Assembly (NCBI GenBank): GCA_947380915.1
Contig: CANCSY010000008.1
Location: 1 to 35,748 of the forward strand
DNA length: 35,748 nucleotides
Direction: 5' to 3'
Source of the DNA: Beijerinckiaceae bacterium
GTDB taxonomy: Bacteria > Pseudomonadota > Alphaproteobacteria > Rhizobiales > Beijerinckiaceae
This document shows positions 16,747 to 25,385 of the stretch, piece after piece. The notes under the pieces are model-generated. The model saw only the letters and a list, made by a program, of their open reading frames with translations. It did no database searches and was not told where the DNA came from. The position numbers and the translations under genes are program-made. Position 1 is the stretch's first letter, and each line of letters opens with the position of its first letter.

Positions 16747-17880
16747 ATGATGTCATCAAGCGCGCAAACTGGCTCAGGCGCCCATCACCGCACAGGCGCG
16801 TTCAAGTCCGCCGTGAAAGGGGCCGCACTCAGCCTCGCCGCCTGCGCCCTCACGCTTCCGGCCATGGCCGAGCCCATCGAGGACTTCTACCGCGGCAAGA
16901 CCATGCAGATGATTATCCGATCCCAGGCTGGGGGCGGCGGCTATGACTCCTACGCCAGATTGCTGGCGCGCCATATCGGCCGCAACATTCCGGGCAATCC
17001 AAAGGTAACGCCGGTCAACATGCCGGGCGGCGGGGGCATCGTGGCCGCCAATTTCGTGGCAAAGGCGGCGCCCAAGGATGGCACGGTGCTGACCATCGTC
17101 AGCCAGGGGCTGGCGGTGGATCAGTCGCTTGGGCTCAACCCCTCGTTCCAGGCTGATCTGCGAGAGTTCAACTGGATCGGCAACATGAGCGATTCCAACC
17201 AGATCCTCGCGGTCTGGCACACATCGCAGACCAAGACCTTCGAAGATGCGCGCAAACGCGTCACCACCATCGGCACGACCCAGGCGGGCTCGATCTCCCA
17301 GCAACTGACCGCCTTCTATAACAATGTGCTGGGCGCGAAGCTGAAGATCGTTTTCGGCTATCCCGACGGCCATGATGTCGACATGGCCATGCAGCGCGGC
17401 GAGGTCGAGGGACGCGGCACCAATACCTGGGCGAGCTATGTCTCCATTTCCCCCCATTTCGTGAATGACAAGCTGATCACCCCCCTGCTCCAGGTCGGAT
17501 TGCAGAAAGATCCCGCCCTGCCCCATGTGCCCTTGCTGCGCGAAATGGGACGTTCCCCGGACGATCAGACCATTCTGGATTTCATGTCCAAGGCGGTCGC
17601 CGTGGGCCGCCCCATCGCGACGACGCCCGGCGTGTCGTCCGAGCGCGTGGAGGCCCTGCGCCGCGCCTTCGACGCCACCTTGAAAGACCCGATCTTCATC
17701 AAGGAAGCGGAGAAAGAGCGCGCGGAGATCAGCCCCATGACGGGCGCGCAACTGGCGCAGATCATCAAGGAACTGATCGAGGCGCCCACGGAAATCAAGG
17801 TGCGGGTCAAGGATGTCATTCAGCCGCGCAAGCAAGACATGCAAGAGGTTGCAGGCGGCGCCAAAAAAGGCGGCGAATAA
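16747..17880 (+). CDS. TctC/Bug-superfamily periplasmic solute-binding protein (SBP7), extended termini
   Basis: A 377-residue secreted protein, longer than its relatives (337-345) at both ends. The first 24 residues (Ser/Gly/His-rich) precede a signal peptide core ending A-M-A at about residue 40. The signature follows: DFYRGKTM, GGGGYDSYARL, NIPGNP, NMPGGGG and APKDGTVL. The C-terminal tail is Lys/Gly-rich. GAGGGGAG lies just before ATGATG at 16747/16750; either codon could start. The long in-frame extension back to 16513 has no ribosome site. It is followed after 44 bases by a Tat-exported amidohydrolase, probably in one operon. Confidence 0.88.
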   Translation: MMSSSAQTGSGAHHRTGAFKSAVKGAALSLAACALTLPAMAEPIEDFYRGKTMQMIIRSQAGGGGYDSYARLLARHIGRNIPGNPKVTPVNMPGGGGIVAANFVAKAAPKDGTVLTIVSQGLAVDQSLGLNPSFQADLREFNWIGNMSDSNQILAVWHTSQTKTFEDARKRVTTIGTTQAGSISQQLTAFYNNVLGAKLKIVFGYPDGHDVDMAMQRGEVEGRGTNTWASYVSISPHFVNDKLITPLLQVGLQKDPALPHVPLLREMGRSPDDQTILDFMSKAVAVGRPIATTPGVSSERVEALRRAFDATLKDPIFIKEAEKERAEISPMTGAQLAQIIKELIEAPTEIKVRVKDVIQPRKQDMQEVAGGAKKGGE

Positions 17881-17924
17881 GGGTTTTGCACGCGCACAAG
17901 CGCGGCATAGAGGGAGGATAAACC

Positions 17925-18860
17925 ATGCTTTCACGTCGCCATTTCCTGCGGTCTTCGCTAGGCGCAGGCCTCGCCATTCCGCTGATCGGATCAGGCCTCG
18001 CCCAAACGCCGCCAGCGCCGAAGAAACGCTTCATCGTGGATGCGCAGATCCATCTGTGGAAAGAGAACACGCCGGATCGCCCATGGGCTCCCGGAACCCG
18101 GGCCCAATTGCCCGAGCCCATGACCATCGAACGGGTGCTGGCCCTGCTGGACGAAGGCGGCGTGGACCGTCTCGTGATCGTGCCGCCGACCCTGGAGGGC
18201 ATGCGCGTCGACTATGGGCAGGAGGCCGCGCGCCGCTACCCCGGCCGCTTCGCCACCATGGGCCGCATACAGTTGAATGATCCCAACGAGGCGAAACGCC
18301 TGGCCACATGGCGCCAGCAACCCGCCGTGCTCGGCGTGCGGCTCAATATCGGCGCCACAGAGGCGCCATGGATGACCGATGGATCGGCCGACTGGTTCTG
18401 GCCCGCAGCGGAAAAGGCGGGCGTGCCGGTCATGTTCCTGACCACGGGGCAAACCGCCCTGTTCGGGAAAATCGCCGAACGGCATCCCCAATTACGACTG
18501 ATCGTCGATCATATGGGCGTCTCCTCGGAGGCTGTCTCGAAAAACGAGGTTCCCGAGGCCATCGCCGCGACCGCGTCTCTGGCGAAATATCCCAATGTGT
18601 CGGTAAAGCTCTCCGCCGCGCCGCTCTTCTCGAAGGAAGCCTATCCCTTCAATGACGTGAACCCCTATATCCAGCGGCTTTTCGAGGCCTATGGGCCGCG
18701 TCGCTGCCACTGGGGCACGGATGTCACCAATTCCTTCGCCAAGGCCAGCTATCGCCAGCGCGTGACCCATTTCACCGAAGAGTTGAAATTCATGACGCAG
18801 GACGATCTGGACTGGGTGATGGGACGCTCGATCCTCGAGAAGCTCGACTGGCCCGCCTGA
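17925..18860 (+). CDS. Tat-exported amidohydrolase_2 family protein
   Basis: A 311-residue TIM-barrel amidohydrolase with an N-terminal twin-arginine signal: SRRHFL at residues 3-8, a hydrophobic stretch to about 25, then L-A-Q. This places it in the periplasm, already folded and probably with cofactor. The first metal motif is DAQIHLW, so the usual HxH is Gln41-x-His43. His196 (VDHMG) and Asp266 (WGTD) are kept; the strand-5 His is not seen (FLTTGQ). The DAQ-x-H plus RPW pattern occurs in a known amidohydrolase branch. GGGAGG precedes the start. Co-transcription with SBP7 suggests that bound substrate is processed in the periplasm. Confidence 0.87.
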   Translation: MLSRRHFLRSSLGAGLAIPLIGSGLAQTPPAPKKRFIVDAQIHLWKENTPDRPWAPGTRAQLPEPMTIERVLALLDEGGVDRLVIVPPTLEGMRVDYGQEAARRYPGRFATMGRIQLNDPNEAKRLATWRQQPAVLGVRLNIGATEAPWMTDGSADWFWPAAEKAGVPVMFLTTGQTALFGKIAERHPQLRLIVDHMGVSSEAVSKNEVPEAIAATASLAKYPNVSVKLSAAPLFSKEAYPFNDVNPYIQRLFEAYGPRRCHWGTDVTNSFAKASYRQRVTHFTEELKFMTQDDLDWVMGRSILEKLDWPA

Positions 18861-18867
18861 GCGACCC

Positions 18868-19806
18868 TCACGCCTTCCCGAGGAAGTCCAGGACCGTCCG
18901 GTTGAAGGTGTCCGGCTGCTCCCAGTAGATGGAGTGACCTGCCTCGGGAACCACCACCATGTCCCGATTGGGCAGATGGCGCGCGACCATGCGGCCAAGG
19001 GTGGGCGGCGCCGCAAGGTCCGCCCCGCCGTAGAGCAACAGGGTCGGCGTCTTCATCTGGCCCAACGTTGTCCAGTTGAATTCGTTCAGCAGTTTCGGCC
19101 CCTGGCGGTTGCCGGTCAGCGCCTTGTGCTCGAGTTCGACCCAGGCCTTGGCGCCCGCCGGATTGGCGGAGCGATAGGAGGGGCTCAATTCGCGGAAATC
19201 CGGAGGCAGATCATCGAAGCCCTTGATGCGCGAACCCTTGGTGGCGTTGATGAACTCGGGCTCGCTGATATTGCCAAGGGAGGCTGCGGAGATCACCACC
19301 TTGCGCACCCGCGCCGGAAAGGACATGGCGTAATCCATCGAAATGGTGCAACCAGCGGCGCAAGCGACGATGTTGAACGCACCCAGCCCCAGCGCAGTGG
19401 CGAGGTCGTCGAGATCGCGGGCGTAGGAACCGGGATTGGCCTTGTCCACGGGGTCAGAGCCGTAATGGCCCCGCCGCGACCAGGCGATGACCCGGTAGCC
19501 CGCAGCCGCCAGCGCCGGCTCCTGATAGGCCCAGATCAGCGCGCTGCCCGTGGCCGGATGCATGAGAACAATGGCGGGTCCGGAGCCCCCGCTGTCGCGC
19601 ACGAAGACCTTGCCGGAGGGCAACTGGATTTGCCCTTCCTTCACCGCCGTGGAAGGCGGAACGGGAACGGGAACGAAGGGGTCGATGATGGGCGTCTGCC
19701 CCTGCGCCTGCGCGACGCTCGCACCTATGGCGACGCCCGCAGCAGCGGCGGCGCCCGCCAGCACGGCTGATCTGCGTGATGTTCCCCCTTGTTGCACTGG
19801 CGTCAT
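18868..19806 (-). CDS. Tat-exported alpha/beta hydrolase with lost nucleophile
   Basis: A 312-residue alpha/beta hydrolase fold protein. The N-terminus has T-S-R-R-S-A-V-L (9-16) and an Ala-rich hydrophobic segment ending A-Q-A (35), a probable Tat signal. The nucleophile elbow, normally G-x-S-x-G, reads A148-C-A-A-G152, so Ala150 replaces the catalytic Ser; Cys149 and Cys153 flank it. The acid Asp263 (YGGADLAAP) and His291 (EAGHSIYW) remain. The start at 19806 has GGGAGG at 8 bases; an ATG at 19812 is only 2 bases from that site, and one at 19830 has none. It is divergent from the MetE-like gene. It is either a non-hydrolytic binding or lyase-like member, or it uses another residue. Confidence 0.85.
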   Translation of the reverse strand: MTPVQQGGTSRRSAVLAGAAAAAGVAIGASVAQAQGQTPIIDPFVPVPVPPSTAVKEGQIQLPSGKVFVRDSGGSGPAIVLMHPATGSALIWAYQEPALAAAGYRVIAWSRRGHYGSDPVDKANPGSYARDLDDLATALGLGAFNIVACAAGCTISMDYAMSFPARVRKVVISAASLGNISEPEFINATKGSRIKGFDDLPPDFRELSPSYRSANPAGAKAWVELEHKALTGNRQGPKLLNEFNWTTLGQMKTPTLLLYGGADLAAPPTLGRMVARHLPNRDMVVVPEAGHSIYWEQPDTFNRTVLDFLGKA

Positions 19807-19950
19807 GGTCATTTCCTCCCGCGTGTTCATTTTGCGCCAGACTAACGCAGTATGCGGCCACGCCACAAGATGAAGATGCAGAAGTCGCCTTGACCGTCGC
19901 CCTGATGTCGGCTTGAGTCCGTCCAGCCAGACCCGACAAGAAAGAAGCCC

Positions 19951-20967
19951 ATGAAGCTCCCCCCTTTGGCGACCACAAGCATCGGCAGTTTCCCGCGTCC
20001 CAAGTGGCTGGCGCAAACCAATGTGAACCGCGCGTCGTTCATCGTGCCGCCCGAACATATGCAGGAGGCCTGCGATGACGCCACCATCGTCGTGCTGCGC
20101 CAGCAAGAAGAGCTTGATCTGGATATCGTCACCGATGGCGAGCAGCGGCGCGAGGGCTTCATCTTTCATATCGCGGGCCAGTGGGATGGCGTCGACACCC
20201 GACATACCGGCGTCAAGGAAACCTATCGCAACCGCCCGGCGAAACGCGTCGTGCCCCGCGTTGTCGGCAAGATCGTCCGTCGCGGCCCGGCCGCGGTGGA
20301 GGACACGCGCTTCGCCAGAGCGCATACGAACCGGCCTGTGAAGATGCAGGTTCCCGGCCCGATGACCGTTGTGGATAGTGCGCTCAACGAATTCTACAAG
20401 GATGAGGCAGATCTGGCCTTCGACGCTGCGGTGGCCATCAATCAGGAATTGCTGGAGATGCAGGCGGCGGGCTGCGACGTGATCCAGATCGATGAGCCCG
20501 CCATGACCCGCTACCATGACAAGCTGCGCGACTATGGCGCGCGCGCGCTCGACCGATGCCTTGAGGGCATACATATCCCCACCCTCGTGCATCTTTGCTA
20601 TGGCTATCCCGGCACGGGGCCGCAGGCGCGCCAGCATCAGTATCAATATGAAGGCGTACTGCCCGAATTGATGAAAACCCGCATCAGCGGTTTCACGGTC
20701 GAATTCGGCCGCAGCGACTTCGACCCCGAAGTGCTCAAGATGTGCGGCGACCGCATCGTGATGTATGGCTGCGTGGATCCCGGCGACACCCCCGCCCCCA
20801 CGCTCGACCAGGTCAAACGACGCGTGGCCGGGGTCTTGAATCATCTGGCGCCGCACCAGGTCTGGCTCGCGCCCGATTGCGGCCTGATGACGATTTCAAG
20901 AGAACTCGCCAGCCAGAAGCTTCAAGTGATGATCGACGCGGCGAAAAGCTTGCGCAGGGAACTCTGA
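19951..20967 (+). CDS. Stand-alone MetE-like C-terminal barrel (cobalamin-independent methionine synthase II family)
   Basis: A 338-residue zinc methyltransferase-type TIM barrel equal to the catalytic C-terminal half of MetE (about 750 residues); the N-terminal half is missing. Zinc ligands are visible: His214-x-Cys216 (HLCYG), Glu251 (VEFGRS) and Cys310 (APDCGLMT). SIGSFPRP near residue 10 and QIDEPA at 179-184 are typical of the family. Such short proteins move methyl groups from varied donors, including demethylation reactions, and need not make methionine. The gene is divergent from the Tat hydrolase (about 144-base shared region). No Shine-Dalgarno as strong as in the neighbours is evident before the ATG. 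Confidence 0.9.
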   Translation: MKLPPLATTSIGSFPRPKWLAQTNVNRASFIVPPEHMQEACDDATIVVLRQQEELDLDIVTDGEQRREGFIFHIAGQWDGVDTRHTGVKETYRNRPAKRVVPRVVGKIVRRGPAAVEDTRFARAHTNRPVKMQVPGPMTVVDSALNEFYKDEADLAFDAAVAINQELLEMQAAGCDVIQIDEPAMTRYHDKLRDYGARALDRCLEGIHIPTLVHLCYGYPGTGPQARQHQYQYEGVLPELMKTRISGFTVEFGRSDFDPEVLKMCGDRIVMYGCVDPGDTPAPTLDQVKRRVAGVLNHLAPHQVWLAPDCGLMTISRELASQKLQVMIDAAKSLRREL

Positions 20968-20989
20968 TAGCCCCTGCGCAAGCCTTCGT

Positions 20990-22816
20990 TCATGGCTTGA
21001 AGAAGGGATAGGTCCCCGCCTCGATATCCTTGGCCCATTTCGTCCAATAGGCGCCGGGATGGCGGGCGTATTCATCATAGCTGCCGGGCGCATTCACGCC
21101 GGGAAGCGCGGTCACATAGTCGCGTGTCAGAATTTGCGTGGGATTGCCATAGCGAGAGGCGAGCGCACGCACGCCCACGTCCTCCAGCGCCTTCAATCCG
21201 CCATGCTCCACCAGCGTCACCCACTGGTCGAGTTCGCGGATACGCACCTGGAAGGTGGGCAGCGTATTGTGGTTGTGCATGGAATGGCCCATGGGCAAAG
21301 CATTCTGCTCGGAGAAGGCGATGGTCTTGGGATCCCAATCGCCGGGCTTGTCCGGACCCATCGCCACTTCCGTGCCGAAGGCCCAATGCACGACGCCCGC
21401 CACATTGCGTTCGGAAAGATTGATGCCTTCGAGCACCTCCGCCGGATGTTTGAAATATTTCGGATTGGTGCCCATGCCCGCCTCATAGAGCCACCAATAT
21501 CCCGGCTTGTTCGACAGCGGCCATTGCTTGTCCTGGGTGCCCGGATAGTTCTGCAGGAGGCGCAGCCCTTCGCCATAGAGGCCCCCGCCCTTGAGCTCCG
21601 AAATCCGGCCATTCTTGACGTGGATCTCGAGGCGCGGATGGGAGGCGGCATGGCTTGTGGTTGAAGCGATGATGCCGGTCACTTCAGGTTGCACAGGCTT
21701 GATGTAGCTGCCGGTCATTCTGGGATATTCGATCTTCGAATAGGGGAAGCGGCCAGTGCCCTGGGCGGGGAACATGTAAAGATGCCCCTGCTGGTAGACG
21801 CCCGCCGCCCAGCTCTTGGCCTCCTCAGCCTCCACATCATAGCCAAAGGCCGTGCCTTCGGGGTCGGTGACTTCGACGCGATCGACGAAGGCCAGCGGCT
21901 CGATGGTCTTGGTCTCCACCTGACGCCACACATCAGCCGGGAAGGCCGGGACCTGGCTCATCAGGTCATAGAGATCGAAATAGGTGTAGCTGCCCAGATA
22001 TTTGTCGGCGTGCTGGTCAAGCAGGCGTCGCGTATTGCCGCGCCCGCCCGAGCGCCAGACGATCCAGTCAATGCCAGGATTCTTGTCGAGCCAGGCGACC
22101 AGCGCCTTGGGCGTGCCGGTCATGTAGCGCTGGGCCAGTTCCTTCAATTTGGGATCGTCGATGTTCGGCGTCGGCCAGGTGGCGCCATAGAGATCGGGAT
22201 CATTCTTCTGGACCCATGCGCGGCCCTGCTCGGGATTGCGCATCAGGCCGGTGGTGGTGAAGAAATATTCAAGCTCGCGCTGGCCGTCGGAAATGGTGGA
22301 TTCGCGCATGGCCGTGCGCACCTTCACATATTCCTCCTCCGTGACGCCCATCAGCTCCCAGGTGGTGACGATGCGGGCCTTGGCGCCAGTCTCCTCCACC
22401 GCGCGCCTGATCGCCTCCTGCACCATCATGTTGGGGCGTGGCTCGCGGATCTCGCCGACCACGATCAGCAGCGTCTTGCCGGGGAGCACCAGACCGAGCG
22501 GGGTGCGCCCGCCCGACTGACGCACCGCCGCCCGCGCCTGGGGCATCAGTTCCTCAATGGTGTTCGGCTTCTTCAGATAGGAGGGAAAGGCGGGCGCTGT
22601 CACCGGCACGGCCGGGCCGGGGCCGATGAGGCCTTGCTCCTTGCGCCTTTGCGCCATCTGGTCAGGGGACCAGGGCGCATAGACGACTTTACGTGTGTCC
22701 AGCGCAGCGCCCGCCTGCGCCATCGCCCGCTCGGGCGCAAGGGCCGATGACGCCGCCAGAACCAGCGCTGCGCCAGCCGTTGATGCGGCAAGGTTCCAAA
22801 TCTTCGTCGTGAACAT
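20990..22816 (-). CDS. Secreted protein with M29-aminopeptidase/NicX-like C-terminal part
   Basis: A 608-residue protein with a signal peptide (about 1-35, A-M-A-Q-A). The C-terminal half (about 375-570) shows features of the M29 metallopeptidase/2,5-dihydroxypyridine dioxygenase (NicX) family: LEIHVKNGRISELKGG, YEAGMGTNP (Glu445), VVHWAFG (His477) and an H514-N-H516 motif where the family has H-x-D. The N-terminal part (about 40-250) includes VVGEIREP and is not recognised with confidence. GGAGG lies 6 bases before ATG 22816, which is favoured over 22846. It lies 30 bases downstream of the periplasmic hydrolase gene in the same operon. It could be a periplasmic peptidase or a ring-cleavage-like enzyme; the family call is tentative. 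Confidence 0.7.
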   Translation of the reverse strand: MFTTKIWNLAASTAGAALVLAASSALAPERAMAQAGAALDTRKVVYAPWSPDQMAQRRKEQGLIGPGPAVPVTAPAFPSYLKKPNTIEELMPQARAAVRQSGGRTPLGLVLPGKTLLIVVGEIREPRPNMMVQEAIRRAVEETGAKARIVTTWELMGVTEEEYVKVRTAMRESTISDGQRELEYFFTTTGLMRNPEQGRAWVQKNDPDLYGATWPTPNIDDPKLKELAQRYMTGTPKALVAWLDKNPGIDWIVWRSGGRGNTRRLLDQHADKYLGSYTYFDLYDLMSQVPAFPADVWRQVETKTIEPLAFVDRVEVTDPEGTAFGYDVEAEEAKSWAAGVYQQGHLYMFPAQGTGRFPYSKIEYPRMTGSYIKPVQPEVTGIIASTTSHAASHPRLEIHVKNGRISELKGGGLYGEGLRLLQNYPGTQDKQWPLSNKPGYWWLYEAGMGTNPKYFKHPAEVLEGINLSERNVAGVVHWAFGTEVAMGPDKPGDWDPKTIAFSEQNALPMGHSMHNHNTLPTFQVRIRELDQWVTLVEHGGLKALEDVGVRALASRYGNPTQILTRDYVTALPGVNAPGSYDEYARHPGAYWTKWAKDIEAGTYPFFKP

Positions 22817-22846
22817 GTTCGCCTCCAATGATTGAACCAGACGCAC

Positions 22847-24094
22847 TCAGTCTTTCAGCATCTTGACGAGCCAGGGGGTGACGACCTCCCTGCGAATGTC
22901 TTCGGAGCCCATCTTCAAGTCCGAACCCATATGCCGCCCTTCCGGGTTGATCCACGCCTCCTTGGGGGCGCCCGGCACGGTCTGCGCCACTAGATGAAGG
23001 TCAGCGATGGGCACCTGCGTGTCCTTGGCGCCATTGACCAGCAACAGGCGGGTCGAGGGCTTGTCGAGAACGCCGAGGGTCTTCAGGGACAGCTTCGGCC
23101 CATAGGCCAGAAAGGCCTCAAGCCCCTCGACCTGGTAGATCATGGAACGGGCGGGCAGAAGATCCATCAGATATTCCGGGGTCTTGAGCGCGGTTGTCTG
23201 CCATTCCGGTTGAAAATAGTGATGGGCCGGAAGCCCCTGCGCGACCACGGCGCGCAGCCGCGCACGCTCCACAATGGACATTTTCACCGCCCAATAGCCG
23301 CTCCAGCTGCCGCCATAAAAGGCGATCCGGCCTGCATCCACTTCAGGCCGCTTGGTCAGATAATCGAGAGCGGCGGAGAACATGCGTTCGGCGTCCACAT
23401 CGACCTTGATCGGCGCCTGGCCGGTGCCGGGCATGTCGGTGACGAAGATGCCGATGCCCTTGTCCAGCAGATCCTCGTTGCGCTCCGTCCATTCCTCCTT
23501 GCGCGAATCCAGCGCCGTCGCGAAATAGACCAGCGGGACCTTGCCAGACGCCTTGGGCAGACGCAGATAGCCCACGATCTCCTTGCCCTCGAAGGGAATG
23601 CGGACGACTTCAAGCTTGGGCTCAAGATATTTGCCATAGGCGAGAAAAGCATCAAGACCGCGCTCATAGGCGCGCTGCTTTTCGGGGGAATTGTTGGTGG
23701 GGTAATGGCCGATCTTGAAAAGCCGATAGGCGGTGATGAAGGCTTCCCTCGCTTGCTCGATCTTGCCTTCCGCCTCAAGCTTGCGCCCTTCTGCGAAATG
23801 ACGCTCCGCAGGCCCCATGAAGCCCCGGGCCCAATCGTCCCGGTCCATGGTCTTGATGGCAGCGACCGCCTCCTCCACATCGGAGACCTTCACCTTGTCG
23901 GCGGGGCTGCGCTGGGGCTTGCGGGCCGCCCGATCCACGATCTCCTTCTTGAGTTCCTCGAGGGAGCGGGACGTGACCTGATCCACCGCCCGGGCGCCGC
24001 TCAGGGGGCTGAAAACCGCAAGACCGAACGTCATCAAAGCGATGCAGGTCGAATGACGCAGCCACGCATGGCGCGATGCAAGAGAATGACTCAT
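22847..24094 (-). CDS. Secreted alpha/beta hydrolase, 2,6-dihydroxypseudooxynicotine-hydrolase-like
   Basis: A 415-residue protein with a signal peptide (about 1-36) and a helical N-terminal region (about 45-155), then an alpha/beta hydrolase core. The nucleophile elbow is YGGSWSGYWAVK with Ser263, the acid Asp358 (NGAKDTQVP) and His388 (EGRHMG). A helical lid-like N-terminal domain before the core, with the elbow spacing G-x-S-x-x-G, is typical of the C-C hydrolase/esterase branch that includes 2,6-dihydroxypseudooxynicotine hydrolase and FrsA-like proteins. The triad is complete. GGGGAGGGG precedes the ATG at 24094. It is the first gene of a two-gene operon with the NicX-like protein and is divergent from the ABC-type SBP at 24267. 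Confidence 0.85.
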   Translation of the reverse strand: MSHSLASRHAWLRHSTCIALMTFGLAVFSPLSGARAVDQVTSRSLEELKKEIVDRAARKPQRSPADKVKVSDVEEAVAAIKTMDRDDWARGFMGPAERHFAEGRKLEAEGKIEQAREAFITAYRLFKIGHYPTNNSPEKQRAYERGLDAFLAYGKYLEPKLEVVRIPFEGKEIVGYLRLPKASGKVPLVYFATALDSRKEEWTERNEDLLDKGIGIFVTDMPGTGQAPIKVDVDAERMFSAALDYLTKRPEVDAGRIAFYGGSWSGYWAVKMSIVERARLRAVVAQGLPAHHYFQPEWQTTALKTPEYLMDLLPARSMIYQVEGLEAFLAYGPKLSLKTLGVLDKPSTRLLLVNGAKDTQVPIADLHLVAQTVPGAPKEAWINPEGRHMGSDLKMGSEDIRREVVTPWLVKMLKD

Positions 24095-24266
24095 GACCCC
24101 TCCCCATATCCGGCGCCGGTCAGCCGACACCCTTGCGTGCAGCATTATGGAGCAAACGACCTTCGTCAAGCAAAACGCATTCAGCTTGCCAATCGGCGAG
24201 GCGGCAGGCACATTCGGGAAAATCCAGTCATTGCCCCGGCGATGGGAAAAAACATTGGGAGGTTGC

Positions 24267-25286
24267 GTGAAGCCTATGGTTGTCCTTCCGCTGCTTGCAG
24301 CGCTTTTCACCCCGCAAATCGTGCAGGCCCAGACGCCCGAAGCCCTCTATGAGGCCGCCAAAAAGGAGGGCCTCGTCACCTGGTACTCGGTCATCCTCGG
24401 CAATGAGGCGGCCCTGCCCATGGCCCGCGCCTTCGAAGCGCGCTATCCCGGAATCAAGGTCGATCATCAGCGTGGCAACACTGGCGTCAACGCGAAAAAG
24501 ATCATCGACGAGGCCAAGGCGGGCAAGGCGCTTGGCGATGTCTTTGACGGCTCCACGACCGTCGTCCCCCTGCTGGAGGCGGGCCTGGTCGAACCCTTTA
24601 TCGCGCCCGCAGCCGCCGACATCCCCGAGAAATACCGGGATCCCCAGGGGCGCTGGAGCGCGGTGCTGCTGGAATTCCTCACCATTGGCTATGATGTGGA
24701 CGCGGTGGCGCCCGCCGACATCCCCAGAAGCCGCGCGGACCTGCTGGACCCCAAATGGCGCGGGAAAATGATATGGAGCGCTTCGCCGGGCCTTACGGGC
24801 GGCGCCGGTTTTGTCGCCAATACCCTGCTGGATATGGGAGAGGCCGCAGGCACGGACTATCTGACCCGACTCAAAGCGCAGAACATCACCGCCCACAAGG
24901 GCGATGGGCACTCGGTCATCGGGGAAATCGCGGCGAAGAAGTTTCCGCTGGGCTTGCAGATCTTCAACCATCACACCTTCATCGAACGCGGCCGGGGCCA
25001 CAATATCCAGTGGGTCAAGATGGAGCCGGTTCTGAGCTTCTCCAACAATATCGGCCTGGTGCGCGGTGCGCCGCACCCCAATGCGGCGAAACTGTTCATC
25101 AATTTCGTGCTGTCGCCGGAGGGTCAGGCCATCATCCGGGATGGCCGTCATATTCCCGCCAGCGATTCCGTCGACGCGCTCGAACCCGAGCTGAAAAAGG
25201 GCTTTCGCGTGAACTATGTCAGCCCCGTCATGGCGGCTGAAAAGATGAAGGACTGGCAGGCGGCCTATTCGAAAATCTTCGACTGA
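24267..25286 (+). CDS. ABC-type extracellular solute-binding protein (family 1), copy A
   Basis: A 339-residue secreted binding protein of the iron(III)/thiamine/phosphonate-like type: ALYEAAKKEG, LVTWYSV, later DLLDPKWRGKMIWS and NAAKLFINFVLSPEGQ. A GTG start at 24267 is chosen: GGGAGG lies 4 bases upstream and the reading then begins with a short signal peptide ending V-Q-A. The reading from 24093 would place 58 odd residues before it. No ABC permease or ATPase follows; the next gene is a Bug protein. The ligand could be a metal chelate or an organic acid and cannot be told from sequence. Confidence 0.88.
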   Translation: MKPMVVLPLLAALFTPQIVQAQTPEALYEAAKKEGLVTWYSVILGNEAALPMARAFEARYPGIKVDHQRGNTGVNAKKIIDEAKAGKALGDVFDGSTTVVPLLEAGLVEPFIAPAAADIPEKYRDPQGRWSAVLLEFLTIGYDVDAVAPADIPRSRADLLDPKWRGKMIWSASPGLTGGAGFVANTLLDMGEAAGTDYLTRLKAQNITAHKGDGHSVIGEIAAKKFPLGLQIFNHHTFIERGRGHNIQWVKMEPVLSFSNNIGLVRGAPHPNAAKLFINFVLSPEGQAIIRDGRHIPASDSVDALEPELKKGFRVNYVSPVMAAEKMKDWQAAYSKIFD

Positions 25287-25385
25287 GAGCGCCGTCAGAC
25301 TGATTGACTCTCCACCGGCAAGGACTCATCCTTGGCTCGCGTCGCCAGACAGGCTGCCAAAAAGCCAAGGCGACAGGGGGGTCTC

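Noticed and set aside
16774..17934. 386-codon reverse ORF
   Set aside because: Shadow of SBP7.
19807..20856. N-terminal extension of the Tat hydrolase frame up to 20856 (662 codons in all)
   Set aside because: It runs antisense through the MetE-like gene; the ribosome site and Tat signal place the true start near 19806-19812.
21689..24352. Forward ORFs 21689-22750 and 22994-24352
   Set aside because: Shadows of the NicX-like and hydrolase genes; no motifs and no ribosome sites.
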